This document shows positions 27,975 to 36,942 of a DNA stretch of 64,000 nt, one piece after another (positions within the stretch are counted from its first letter, which is position 1; every line of letters starts with the position of its first letter). The translations under genes and the position numbers were made by a program. Below the pieces are notes generated by a model that saw nothing but the letters and a program-made list of their open reading frames with translations, had not been told where the DNA came from and made no database searches. The stretch comes from JADJGC01 sp964576925. Its GTDB lineage: Bacteria; Zixibacteria; MSB-5A5; CAIYYT01. The stretch lies in NCBI GenBank assembly GCA_964576925.1, contig CAZNWJ010000001.1:372001-436000 (forward strand), written 5' to 3'.

Positions 27975-28131
27975 CCCCGAAAACCGACCCGATTCGCTCT
28001 GATTATACCGACCGATGTTGTCGATGAAGGATTCTCATGCGGGCACGCGCCGCTATTCACCCCCTTGCCAAAATCCGCCGTTCTCGCTATATTGTCATCG
28101 TACACGCTACTTCAAAACCTGTGAGGCTCAT

Positions 28132-29100
28132 ATGAGAACCCTGCTCGCAACTCTCTTGACGTCTCTCCTCGTCACGGCTTCGAGCGCTCTGGCGCAATTT
28201 GATCAGTGCGGTGATTTTGACGACAACGGGATGACAACGGTTACCGACATTGTCCTGGCGATTCAGTACCTTTACGATGGTGGCGCACCGCCGAACAACT
28301 TTGATCGCTCAGACTTCGATCTGCACCAGAAACTGACATTCCGTGATTTGGCGCATATCTGGCAATGCGTTTTCATTTGCGATTTCTGGAATGTCCAGTG
28401 CCCGCCGACCGAAGCGCCCTTCGTCGCTGCTCCTGATCCCACCTTCAAGTTGATTCATCCCGACGCCGTTCCAGCCAACAATTCGAGATATGCCATTGAG
28501 CTACGCACGCAATCCACTGCCGGTGGCGGTGCGGTGGCATTTTGTTATCCACTCAGGCTGCGCATAGACGGCGTGGTGCCGACTATCGACTCAGTGGTTT
28601 TCCCGATCGGAACGCCAGCCACCCCCTATGCTGTGGCAACCGAATTCATCGATCACGCCAATGGCATCGTCACCTTTGTCGGCATGCGCAATCTCGGTGG
28701 TTCCGGCTACGACCGTTTCGCGCGGATCTACGTGACTATACCCAATTCAATATCCGAGAAACCACTAACCTTGGAGTGGGAGACGCTGACTCCCGCCCAG
28801 GCGCCGGTCGGGCAAGAGGACGCCGTCTTTGCGCTCGCGACGCGCGGGTCGTTTACCGGCGAGTTCGAGCCGGTCTTTGACCCCACCTGCTGCAATGTCG
28901 CCGGCGACTTCAACAACGATGGCGTACTGACGATCAGTGATGTCGTGAGCATAATCATCTTCATCTTCGCCGTAGGACCCAGCCCCGATTGCATGGCTGA
29001 GGCCGATGTCAATCACGATGGGCTCTTCAACATCAGCGATGCCGTCTACTTGATCAACGCCATCTTTGGCGGCGGCACACTGCCGGTCTGTCAGCCGTAG
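28132..29100 (+). CDS. Secreted dockerin-like protein
   Basis: The start at 28132 has a GAGG ribosome-binding site and gives a clean signal peptide (LLTSLLVTASSALAQ). Of about 322 aa, the first 80 mature residues carry a degenerate dockerin-like EF-hand pair (GDFDDNGMTTVTDIVLAIQYLYDGG). A beta-rich middle domain follows, then a C-terminal pair of calcium-binding-type loops (AGDFNNDGVLTISDVVSIII and ADVNHDGLFNISDAVYLINA). Dockerins bind cohesins in scaffolded complexes, but many lineages use such doublets as general secretion or attachment domains. Its TAG stop codon is formed by a downstream palindromic repeat. Confidence 0.8.
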   Translation: MRTLLATLLTSLLVTASSALAQFDQCGDFDDNGMTTVTDIVLAIQYLYDGGAPPNNFDRSDFDLHQKLTFRDLAHIWQCVFICDFWNVQCPPTEAPFVAAPDPTFKLIHPDAVPANNSRYAIELRTQSTAGGGAVAFCYPLRLRIDGVVPTIDSVVFPIGTPATPYAVATEFIDHANGIVTFVGMRNLGGSGYDRFARIYVTIPNSISEKPLTLEWETLTPAQAPVGQEDAVFALATRGSFTGEFEPVFDPTCCNVAGDFNNDGVLTISDVVSIIIFIFAVGPSPDCMAEADVNHDGLFNISDAVYLINAIFGGGTLPVCQP

Positions 29101-29124
29101 GTCAGGATCTCCGCGATCCTGACG
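29098..29124. repeat. GTCAGGATC/GATCCTGAC palindrome at the end of the dockerin gene
   Basis: GTAGGTCAGGATCTCCGCG followed by ATCCTGACG. It is the same element as in the tandem array at 18724 and 18844, and similar to 58797-58820. The first bases supply the stop codon TAG of the preceding gene; in RNA it could form a hairpin there. Confidence 0.85.
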
Positions 29125-29223
29125 CATTGAAGCGCACGGCATTGCGCCCCCTGTTACCGAAATAGACTCACGTCCCGATTTTCGTTGTCTTCGCTTCGCC
29201 CAACTGCTTATTCTCCCCCCACA

Positions 29224-30540
29224 ATGAACAAGCAGATCCTCCGCCTCGCTATTCCCAGCATTATCACGAACGTCTCTGTGCCACTCCTCAGTTCGGTCGA
29301 TACGGCCCTGGTCGGCCACCTTGAGGCCGACTATTACCTCGGCGGCGTGGCAATTGGCTCGATGATCTTCAACTTTCTCTTCTGGGGGTTCGGCTTTCTC
29401 CGCATGGGCACCACCGGTCTGACGGCACAGGCATTCGGCGAGGATAATCATACTGAAAGCAGTCTGATCCTCTGGCGCGCCACGCTCGTGGCCGTTGCCG
29501 GAGGGCTTCTTCTGGTGGCGCTCCAGTGGCCAATTCAGAGCCTGGCTTTGCGTTTGATCAATGCCAGCCCAGAGGTCGAACAGCAGGCACTCATCTATTA
29601 CAACCTGCGAATCTGGTCGGCGCCGGCAGTGTTGTTCCTCTTCGCAGTTCAGGGTTGGTTTTTAGGCATGCAAAACGCGCGCTATCCGATGATTCTCGCC
29701 ATCTTCGTCAATTGCCTCACGATCGGCTTGGATATCTTCTTCTTGCAGGCCTTGGACATGAAAGTCGCCGGCGTCGGGCTCGGAACATTGATCGCCCAGT
29801 ATTGCGGCGTGCTCCTCGCTGTCGGGCTCTTCGTTTTCAAGTACCGCCAGTATGCCTCGCGATTTGTCCGCGAGCGTGTCTTCGAGATGCGGGCGCTTCG
29901 CAAGTTCTTCGCTGTCAATCGCGACATCTTCTTGAGAACGATGTTGTTAATACTAACCTACACTTTTTTTACGGCCCGCAGCGCCGAGTACGGCGATACA
30001 ACACTGGCAGCCAACACGATTCTGATGCAGCTGTGGATGATCCTCGCCTATGGCGTCGACGGATTTGCCTTTGCCGCCGAAAGCCTGACCGGTCGTTTTA
30101 TCGGCGCGCGTGATCCAGCAAGCCTGAAGCACGCCGTCAGGTTGATTTTCGGCTGGGGCCTGGGTCTGGGCGTAGCGGTCTCGCTCGGCTACTGGGGTTT
30201 CGATGAACAGATCCTGGGACTGTTTACGGATAGTGAGGCGATAATCGCGGCGGCTTCAGTCTATTTCATTTGGACAATTCTGGCACCGACGGTCAATGCC
30301 GTTTGCTTCGTCTGGGACGGCGTCTTCATCGGCGCTACTTCAACACTACCGATGCTTATCTCCATGGCACTCTCGACTCTCGCTGTTTTCTTCCCGCTTT
30401 ATTTTCTCTCCGAACCTTACCTCGGCAATCACGCGCTCTGGTTGGCGATGCTAAGCTACATGGCAATTCGTGGTATCACGCTTTCCTTTTTTGCGCCGAG
30501 GGCTATATTTGGAACTCTGGGCCCTTCTGGAACCCGCTGA
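29224..30540 (+). CDS. MATE family efflux transporter (DinF-like)
   Basis: The ATG at 29224 (MNKQILRLAIPSIITNVSVP) matches the family N-terminus; the frame extends 13 codons further without resemblance. The protein (438 aa) has twelve predicted membrane helices in two homologous halves, with LLSSVDTALVGHL in the first. MATE proteins export cationic drugs or metabolites using Na+ or H+ gradients; DinF-like members are linked to oxidative stress and bile-salt resistance in other bacteria. No neighbour indicates a substrate. Confidence 0.92.
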   Translation: MNKQILRLAIPSIITNVSVPLLSSVDTALVGHLEADYYLGGVAIGSMIFNFLFWGFGFLRMGTTGLTAQAFGEDNHTESSLILWRATLVAVAGGLLLVALQWPIQSLALRLINASPEVEQQALIYYNLRIWSAPAVLFLFAVQGWFLGMQNARYPMILAIFVNCLTIGLDIFFLQALDMKVAGVGLGTLIAQYCGVLLAVGLFVFKYRQYASRFVRERVFEMRALRKFFAVNRDIFLRTMLLILTYTFFTARSAEYGDTTLAANTILMQLWMILAYGVDGFAFAAESLTGRFIGARDPASLKHAVRLIFGWGLGLGVAVSLGYWGFDEQILGLFTDSEAIIAAASVYFIWTILAPTVNAVCFVWDGVFIGATSTLPMLISMALSTLAVFFPLYFLSEPYLGNHALWLAMLSYMAIRGITLSFFAPRAIFGTLGPSGTR

Positions 30541-30619
30541 AATCCGCAGGTGTTCAATCAGTAAGCGTTTTCGACAGCGGGTTTCGGCCACGAAGACGAG
30601 GAGTGTAGGAGACCCACAA

Positions 30620-32662
30620 GTGAAGTCGACAACCATTTCATCTGTTGCATATGTTCTGATTCTGTCTGCGGTCGTCTTCTGGTCAGCCTCTTGTGGCTCC
30701 GCTGAAACAGAGAAGCAGCCCACCCCTGAGCCGGAACAGGAATTTCCCGTGTTGACCGCCGACCAACTCGAAGGTCGTATTCATGCCCCCGATTTCCCGG
30801 CGGGCCTGGAGTGGCTCAACTCCGCAAATCCAATATCTATCGAGCATTTGCGAGGCAAGATTGTACTGCTCAGTTTCTGGACTTTCAGCAGCATCAATTG
30901 CATGCACGTTATGCCTGACCTGAAGAAATTGGAAGACAAGTATGCCCGCGAACTGGTTGTCCTTGGCGTCCATTCGGCGAGGTTCACAAACGAAAAAGAC
31001 GCCGCCGCGATTCGCGACGCGATTCTACGCCACGAGGTCAAGCATCCCGTGGTGAACGACACTGGGCTTCAGATCTGGCAGCAGTATGGTATCAAGACCT
31101 GGCCCTCCTTTGCCATCATCAACCCTGTTGGGCGCGTTGTCGGCATGCATTCCGGGGAGGATGTCTATGACTTGTTCGACAACGTAATTGGTCAAGTTGT
31201 CGCTCACTTCGATTCGTCGGGAAATCTCACACATAGCGCCGTCGCTTTCGGCTCAGAAGCCCTGACGCAGGAACAGTCTTTGCTCAAGTACCCCGGCAAG
31301 ATTATCGCCGACCCTGCCGGCAGACGTCTCTTTATTTCTGATTCCAATCGCAACCGCGTGATCGCGACAGGAATCGACGGCAGGATCGATTTCGTGATCG
31401 GGTCCGGCATCCAGGGCAATCAAGACGGCAGCTTTGCCGAAGCGCGGCTCAATCGACCTCAGGGACTTGCCCTTGCCGACGACATCCTTTACATCGCCGA
31501 TACCGAGAATCACAGGATCCGCGCCGCCAATCTTAAGTCCAAGAAAGTCAGCACCGTGCTCGGCACCGGGCTGCGAGCGCGTGAAAGTAATGCTGCCGCT
31601 TCCGCGACCGAGGTGGCTCTCAATTCACCTTGGGATCTTACCCTGGTTGATGAAATGCTCTATATCGCCATGGCAGGCTCGCACCAGATTTGGATCGCCG
31701 ACACCGATTCCTGGGAAGCCCATCCATTTGCCGGCTCCGGTCAGGAGGCACGCATCGATGGGCCGCTGCTTCAATCCGCGCTGGCTCAACCAAGCGGCAT
31801 TGCCGGCGACGGTAGCAAGCTCTACTTCGCCGATTCCGAAACTGGCTCAATTCGAGCCGCCAACTTGGAGGTAGCTGGTCGAGTTTCGACCATCGTCGGC
31901 ACTGACCTGTTCGACCATGGTGATGTCGACGGCGATTCAGCCACGGCGCGGCTTCAACACCCGCAGGGAGTGTTCTATTACGATGGTTTGATCTACGTCG
32001 CCGACACTTACAACCACAAGATCAAGCTAGTCGACCCGGTTAGGCGAACGGCGACAACATTGATTGGCAATGGCATGCGCGGCTTCAAGGATGGTAGCTT
32101 TTCCGAGGCCGAATTCAACGAACCTTCCGGCTTGGTCATGATCGGTAACAGGTTGTACATCGCCGACTGCAACAATCATCAGATTCGCGTTGCCGACCTG
32201 CACACCCGCACTGTTTCGACGCTCCGTTTCTCTGATCTGGCCCCCGTTGCTGAGCGGACCATGGACACTTTCGCCGGCCGCGAAATCAAGCTTCAACCGA
32301 ACAAGGTCAGACCCGGCGCAGCACGCATCAGCATCGGACTCTCGCTGCCGGAAGGCTATAATCTCTATGACCTCGCCCCATTTTATGTGGATTTCAAGAG
32401 CAGCAACGAAGATGCAGCCGAATTGACCGCTGCTCCCGCCGACATTCGTCTAAATCGCAGCACCGGCGAATTTGAGATTCCGGTCATCGCCGGCGAAGGT
32501 GAAGCGACGATAACACTTGAGGTCGTCGTCTACCTCCGCAAGTCTGACTCACAGGCGTGTCTATATGATATGATTCGTCTTCAGATACCCGTGGTTTCTG
32601 ATCCCAAAGGTTCCTCGATGTTCGGCGTGAACATACCCATCAGGACTCAGCCGCGACTATAG
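30620..32662 (+). CDS. NHLRC2-like lipoprotein: thioredoxin-like domain plus NHL repeats
   Basis: A GTG at 30620 is preceded by AGGAG and starts a lipoprotein signal (VLILSAVVFWSASC); the open frame upstream overlaps the MATE gene and is not used. About 680 aa. Residues 75-195 are thioredoxin-like, with NCMHVMPDLKKLE and VVLGVHSARFTNEK very close to the animal NHLRC2 pattern. NHL beta-propeller repeats follow (about 225-540; for example LYIADTENHRIRAANL), then a beta-rich tail. The family redox site is usually CxxC (CINC); here only the second Cys (about residue 94) remains, as SSINC. It is likely periplasmic and membrane-anchored. Function unknown. Confidence 0.85.
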   Translation: MKSTTISSVAYVLILSAVVFWSASCGSAETEKQPTPEPEQEFPVLTADQLEGRIHAPDFPAGLEWLNSANPISIEHLRGKIVLLSFWTFSSINCMHVMPDLKKLEDKYARELVVLGVHSARFTNEKDAAAIRDAILRHEVKHPVVNDTGLQIWQQYGIKTWPSFAIINPVGRVVGMHSGEDVYDLFDNVIGQVVAHFDSSGNLTHSAVAFGSEALTQEQSLLKYPGKIIADPAGRRLFISDSNRNRVIATGIDGRIDFVIGSGIQGNQDGSFAEARLNRPQGLALADDILYIADTENHRIRAANLKSKKVSTVLGTGLRARESNAAASATEVALNSPWDLTLVDEMLYIAMAGSHQIWIADTDSWEAHPFAGSGQEARIDGPLLQSALAQPSGIAGDGSKLYFADSETGSIRAANLEVAGRVSTIVGTDLFDHGDVDGDSATARLQHPQGVFYYDGLIYVADTYNHKIKLVDPVRRTATTLIGNGMRGFKDGSFSEAEFNEPSGLVMIGNRLYIADCNNHQIRVADLHTRTVSTLRFSDLAPVAERTMDTFAGREIKLQPNKVRPGAARISIGLSLPEGYNLYDLAPFYVDFKSSNEDAAELTAAPADIRLNRSTGEFEIPVIAGEGEATITLEVVVYLRKSDSQACLYDMIRLQIPVVSDPKGSSMFGVNIPIRTQPRL

Positions 32663-32722
32663 GATCGCGCCTTCTAAAAGAGGATCTGTGAATTGGATGA
32701 TTCGAAGGTTGGATTAAGAGCG

Positions 32723-33139
32723 CTATTTGAACAACGCTTTGATCTTGCCCCAAGTTGAAAGCTTGACATCGAGTGAAGTCTCAACGCGCAAATCGATCTT
32801 CAATTGATCTGTAGCCGGGTTAAACGTCGGTTTGGCTTTCTTCCCATCGAGGCGCACCTGGATTACATCGTTCATTGAATGATAACCCTTGACGTCTGGC
32901 TTCGTCGGGTCGTACTCGGGGATCCGTAGCTCGAACGCTCCGCCCGCCTTGGTCTTGCCCTCAACGATTTTATCCTCGCCGACATAGGCGGCTATCGTCA
33001 AGTCTTTCTGTGCCGGTTGTCCCTGCACGGTAATTGTACCGGTCACAATGAAGATATCAGCCAGAAACAACCCTTGGGCTGCGGATGCCATCAACAGGGC
33101 GACAGCGACGATTATGACAATTCCGTAAATTCTGCGCAT
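32723..33139 (-). CDS. Small secreted protein, function unknown
   Basis: 138 aa. An N-terminal signal sequence (IVIIVAVALLMASAAQG) precedes a domain with the pattern of a carboxypeptidase-regulatory/transthyretin-like fold (FIVTGTITVQGQPAQKDLTI, then AGGAFELRIPE). The C-terminal part ends in a lysine-rich amphipathic stretch. It lies downstream of rex on the same strand with a 75-nt gap and might be co-transcribed. I recognise no specific family. Confidence 0.62.
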   Translation of the reverse strand: MRRIYGIVIIVAVALLMASAAQGLFLADIFIVTGTITVQGQPAQKDLTIAAYVGEDKIVEGKTKAGGAFELRIPEYDPTKPDVKGYHSMNDVIQVRLDGKKAKPTFNPATDQLKIDLRVETSLDVKLSTWGKIKALFK

Positions 33140-33214
33140 TCTAAGCTGAATATAAACGACGCGGCTTCAAGCCGTTTCGCACCAATAAGAATCTACGGGG
33201 CAGTTCAAATTGTG

Positions 33215-33868
33215 TCAAGATTTTTTGCGGTCGCTCTTGGGGCGGGCATTGACGAGCGTGAACGAGAGGTGCTCCAGTTCCATGGCCATATTCTCTGTGC
33301 GGACTTCGACGTCATCCGGGACCTTGAGCTTGATAGGAGCGAAGTTCAGGATCGCCTTGATATTGCAGTGAATGACATGATCGACAATGCCTTGGGCCGC
33401 GGCTGCCGGAACGGCGATAATCACGATCTCGATCTTGTGCTTTTGGAGTTCGTCTTCCAGATGCTCCATCCCGAGTACCGTGATGCCCTTGTGGTTTGAA
33501 CCGATTTTGCGTTGGTCGGAATCAAACAGGGCCTTGATCACAAAACCCTGCCGCTGGAACTCCTTGTAAGACACCAACGCCGAGCCAATATTACCCACGC
33601 CGATCAGCGCGACATTCCAGCTGCGGTCGATTCCCAGGATTTTCGCGATTCTCGACTTAAGCTCCTTGACCGGGTAGCCTAGCCCGCGCGTCCCGAACGA
33701 CCCGAAAAACGACAAATCCTTGCGTACCTGCGCCGGTGTCAGCTTTTCACGCTTCGCCAGCTCCTTGGAAGAAATCGTCTCGTAATGCTCTTTCTCCAGA
33801 ATATTCAGCGCTCGGTAGTAATGGGACAGTCGGTGAATTGTCGATTCCGAAATCTTGCGTTCTCTCAT
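33215..33868 (-). CDS. rex: Redox-sensing transcriptional repressor Rex
   Basis: 217 aa, the normal length. The N-terminal winged helix (ISSKELAKREKLTPAQVRKD) is followed by LSFFGSFGTRGLGYPV and a Rossmann domain with GVGNIGSAL (about residues 90-98). The C-terminal helix for domain swapping is present. Rex binds DNA when NAD+ is high and releases it on NADH binding, controlling fermentation and respiration genes. A perfect Rex-type operator lies just upstream over the putative promoter, so the gene probably represses itself. Confidence 0.97.
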   Translation of the reverse strand: MRERKISESTIHRLSHYYRALNILEKEHYETISSKELAKREKLTPAQVRKDLSFFGSFGTRGLGYPVKELKSRIAKILGIDRSWNVALIGVGNIGSALVSYKEFQRQGFVIKALFDSDQRKIGSNHKGITVLGMEHLEDELQKHKIEIVIIAVPAAAAQGIVDHVIHCNIKAILNFAPIKLKVPDDVEVRTENMAMELEHLSFTLVNARPKSDRKKS

Positions 33869-33902
33869 GGTCTCCCGGTGTTCGTGAAATCTTCCTGAAA
33901 AA

Positions 33903-33918
33903 TGTGAAAGCTTTCACA
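33903..33918. promoter_or_regulatory. Rex operator (perfect palindrome)
   Basis: TGTGAAAGCTTTCACA is a perfect 16-bp inverted repeat matching the Rex consensus TTGTGA-N6-TCACAA in all but one outer base. It lies about 35 nt before the rex start codon and abuts the putative -10 element. Autorepression is inferred. Confidence 0.85.
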
Positions 33919-33919
33919 A

Positions 33920-33948
33920 AAAATAGTCGCGACTCAAATCCCGGTCAA
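33920..33948 (-). promoter_or_regulatory. Putative rex promoter
   Basis: On the minus strand, TTGACC (33943-33948), a 17-nt spacer and TATTTT (33920-33925). The Rex operator begins directly downstream, where a bound repressor would block transcription. Confidence 0.5.
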
Positions 33949-34045
33949 GCATAATTTTAGCATCTTCGACCGCTTTTGTCGTCAAAGTTAATGTCATTTA
34001 CGACTATTCTGTCACAAAGATGTCAATAAAACTGGTGGAAATATT

Positions 34046-34075
34046 GAGGCGGCACCCATGCCCGGGCACCGCCTC
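34046..34075 (-). terminator. GC-rich hairpin, possible terminator
   Basis: GAGGCGG and CCGCCTC pair around a GC-rich loop, 30 nt after the stop codon of the minus-strand gene at 34105. The following T-rich stretch is interrupted, so termination is only suggested. Confidence 0.4.
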
Positions 34076-34104
34076 GCCCACTAACCACGGAAAGGTTCAA
34101 CTCG

Positions 34105-34560
34105 TTAAGGCAGCGTCACGCTCAACCTGAGCATCACGCGGTCGCTTTCATAATCGCAGAGAATTCGATATCGATCATTGGCTGTCATTGAAGCTGTCAC
34201 TCCGAGTGCATCCATTATGATGTCCCGATACGACCAGCCTTCCCGGTAAGCATCGTCGTACTCCTTATAGAGACCGAAAGTCATCACCAGGGCGCCAGCC
34301 GCATACTTGTTCATGAAGCGGCTCAGTGCAGCCGTGGAGCCCATCGAACCCATCATGTGGGTCCACTTGTCTGGAGCCTCGATTTCCCAATTGTTCTTAT
34401 CTACGTAAAACCACTGGTCACGACTATCCGGAAGGCGTTTGAAGACTCCGTTCTTCGGGTATTTGCCCGCACTGGCTGAGGATGCCACCAACAGGATCAA
34501 GCCGATTGCGATGCAGCAGTTTCGCAGCATTCTCCATGTCATTTGGCTGCTCCAGTTCAT
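34105..34560 (-). CDS. Small secreted protein, possible YfiM/DUF2279-like
   Basis: Up to 151 aa; the signal sequence (NCCIAIGLILLVASSASA) could also start at Met7 or Met11. The mature part has DKWTHMMGSMGSTAALSRFM, a hydrophobic helix, KEYDDAYREGWSYRD and DIIMDALG. That order (D-K-x-x-H, then K-E-x-x-D, then D-x-x-x-D-x-x-G) recalls YfiM/DUF2279 lipoproteins of unknown role. The assignment is tentative. It lies between rex and glmS with no obvious operon partner. Confidence 0.6.
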   Translation of the reverse strand: MNWSSQMTWRMLRNCCIAIGLILLVASSASAGKYPKNGVFKRLPDSRDQWFYVDKNNWEIEAPDKWTHMMGSMGSTAALSRFMNKYAAGALVMTFGLYKEYDDAYREGWSYRDIIMDALGVTASMTANDRYRILCDYESDRVMLRLSVTLP

Positions 34561-34872
34561 ACCGGAGAGCTACTACGCAGACCCCGTGCCGAGACGAAAC
34601 GCCCATGAAGCGATTGCTATACAACGGATTAACTACATTTCACCAGTGCGCAATACCATGCGCAGCTGAACTCGATTACACAATTTCGCAGAAGCTTGAC
34701 TTGTCGACCCGCAGGCTGGGGGGTGACGCTTTGAGCCTTCTTGAGTTGAAGGAGGTCTCCAACAAAATTCCCGAACAGTTAGCAAAAGTGGAGTATAATG
34801 TGATGTACAGAGCGTGTCGATCACTCAACAGTAAATGCGGAAAGCAGAAATCTCTCAGGAAGGCAGACTCAG
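34561..34872. other. Intergenic region upstream of glmS
   Basis: About 310 nt. A TATAAT at 34794-34799 could be a -10 element for glmS, but no good -35 is found at the right distance. I see no glmS ribozyme-like core and no supported gene. Confidence 0.35.
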
Positions 34873-36699
34873 ATGTGCGGAATCGTAGCCTATATCGGTG
34901 ACCGGGTAGCCAACCCGATTCTTCTCAACGGACTGAAACGCATGGAGTATCGCGGTTACGACTCCGCCGGCATCGCTCTGATTGAGAATGGTCAGGTTGT
35001 TTTTGAGAAAGCCGCGGGGAAGATCCGCGCGCTGGAAGAGCTGATCGAAGGCAAGACCTTTACGGCTACCATGGGCATCGGCCACACTCGCTGGGCGACC
35101 CACGGCGTTCCCAACGAGATTAACGCTCATCCGCAACTCGACTGCACCGGCAAGATCGCGCTAGTACATAACGGCATCATTGAGAATTTCAAGACCCTCC
35201 GGTCCTTCCTCGAACGCCGCGGCCACAGCTTCGAAAGCGACACTGATACCGAGGTCATCGCCCACCTCATAGAGGAGTACTACGACGGCAACCTGACGCG
35301 CGCCGTACAGCTCGCGATGTCACAGGTCGAGGGGACTTACGGTATTGCCGTCATCTCCCTGGCGGCGCCCGACATGGTAGTGGCCGCCCGCCACGGCTCA
35401 CCACTGGCGGTTGGTTTGGGTGAAGGCGAGAATTTCATCGCCTCCGACGTTTCAGCGATGCTTGAGCATACCAAGAAAGTCGTCTATCTCAACGAAGGTG
35501 AAGTTGCCACCGTTACTCGCAATGGCCTGCAGATTTCCACGATGGACAATGTCCCGGTACCGACGAAGTTTCACGAGATCGAATGGGACTTGGATCAACT
35601 GGAAAAGAGCGGCTTCGAGCATTTCATGCTCAAGGAGATCTACGAACAACCGACGACGATCCGCAACGCCATGCGCGGACGCTTGAACTATGAAGAAGGC
35701 ACCTCGCGCCTTTCCGGTATCAAGCTTAAGTACAACGAGCTGTTGCACATCAAGCGCATCATTCTCTCAGCGTGCGGCACTTCCTGGCACGCGGCGCTCT
35801 GCGGCGAATACATGATCGAGGAATTCGCCCGGATTCCGGTGGAAGTCGAGTACGCTTCCGAATTTCGCTATCGCTCGCCGATTATCGACGAAGGCACGCT
35901 CGTCTTTGTCATCAGCCAGTCCGGCGAAACCGCCGATACGCTGGCCGCTTTGCGTGAAGCCAAACGCAAGGGCGCGACGGTACTCGGAATCTGCAACGTC
36001 GTAGGTTCGACGATTGCGCGTGAATCAGACGGCGGCGTGTATATCCACGCCGGACCGGAAATCGGTGTTGCTTCGACTAAGGCGTTTACTTCCCAGGTGA
36101 CCGTCCTGGCGCTGCTCACCATTCTGCTGGCCCGGCAGCGCAATATGTCGTTGGAGAAAGGCCGCCAACTCATCGAGGCGCTCGAGAATATCCCCGAGCA
36201 AGTGTCGCACCTTCTCGAAAACGACAAGGTCATCCGTGAGATTGCTCATGAATATGCAGGTACGAATAACTTTCTCTATCTTGGTCGAGGCGTAAACTTC
36301 CCGGTAGCGCTCGAAGGTGCGCTGAAACTTAAAGAGATCTCTTACATCCACGCCGAAGGCTATCCGGCCGCTGAAATGAAACATGGCCCGATTGCCCTGA
36401 TCGACGAGAACATGCCTGTCGTCGTCCTCGCGCAACAAGACATGGTCTACGACAAGGTGCTGTCCAATATTCAGGAAGTTAAGGCCCGCAACGGCAAGAT
36501 TATCGCACTGGCTACCGAAGGAGATACCGAGATTAGTCGTCTGGCGAATCACGTGATCTACCTGCCCAAGATCCCCTACATGCTGAGCCCGATCGTCGCT
36601 GCCATACCGCTGCAGCTCCTGGCGTACTATATCGCCGTCGAGCGCGGCTGCGATGTCGACCAACCGCGGAATTTGGCCAAATCGGTCACGGTCGAGTAA
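34873..36699 (+). CDS. glmS: Glutamine-fructose-6-phosphate aminotransferase (isomerizing)
   Basis: 608 aa, the usual length. The N-terminal glutaminase domain starts MCGIVAYIG, so Cys2 is the nucleophile once Met is removed, and has HTRWATHG and HNGIIEN. Two SIS domains follow (about residues 285-420 and 455-590), with SQSGETADTL and the C-terminal NLAKSVTVE. It makes glucosamine-6-phosphate for peptidoglycan and lipopolysaccharide. The gene stands alone with an AGGAAGG ribosome-binding site; glmM/glmU are not nearby. Confidence 0.98.
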   Translation: MCGIVAYIGDRVANPILLNGLKRMEYRGYDSAGIALIENGQVVFEKAAGKIRALEELIEGKTFTATMGIGHTRWATHGVPNEINAHPQLDCTGKIALVHNGIIENFKTLRSFLERRGHSFESDTDTEVIAHLIEEYYDGNLTRAVQLAMSQVEGTYGIAVISLAAPDMVVAARHGSPLAVGLGEGENFIASDVSAMLEHTKKVVYLNEGEVATVTRNGLQISTMDNVPVPTKFHEIEWDLDQLEKSGFEHFMLKEIYEQPTTIRNAMRGRLNYEEGTSRLSGIKLKYNELLHIKRIILSACGTSWHAALCGEYMIEEFARIPVEVEYASEFRYRSPIIDEGTLVFVISQSGETADTLAALREAKRKGATVLGICNVVGSTIARESDGGVYIHAGPEIGVASTKAFTSQVTVLALLTILLARQRNMSLEKGRQLIEALENIPEQVSHLLENDKVIREIAHEYAGTNNFLYLGRGVNFPVALEGALKLKEISYIHAEGYPAAEMKHGPIALIDENMPVVVLAQQDMVYDKVLSNIQEVKARNGKIIALATEGDTEISRLANHVIYLPKIPYMLSPIVAAIPLQLLAYYIAVERGCDVDQPRNLAKSVTVE

Positions 36700-36942
36700 A
36701 TCTCTACTTTTTTAGCTCAGTTTCAGCGTGAATCTCGCCCCTGAGATTTCGTAACATCGCGAGATTTCTCTAATTTCCTCACGTTTGTCGACGTCTGCGA
36801 CTTCTTCTGTCCGAGAATTTTCCGACAATCCTGATAGTTGCAGGGCTCTTTGTTCTGCAGTTCCACGAAGTGCGGCCGGTAGCCAAGAATAACGCCGACC
36901 TTTTCCAACAATTACTGAAGTCGAAACGGAGGAGTCTGCCAG

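Noticed and set aside
34561..34872. glmS ribozyme upstream of glmS
   Set aside because: No recognisable core sequence or pseudoknot arms could be seen; this ribozyme is mainly known from Firmicutes.
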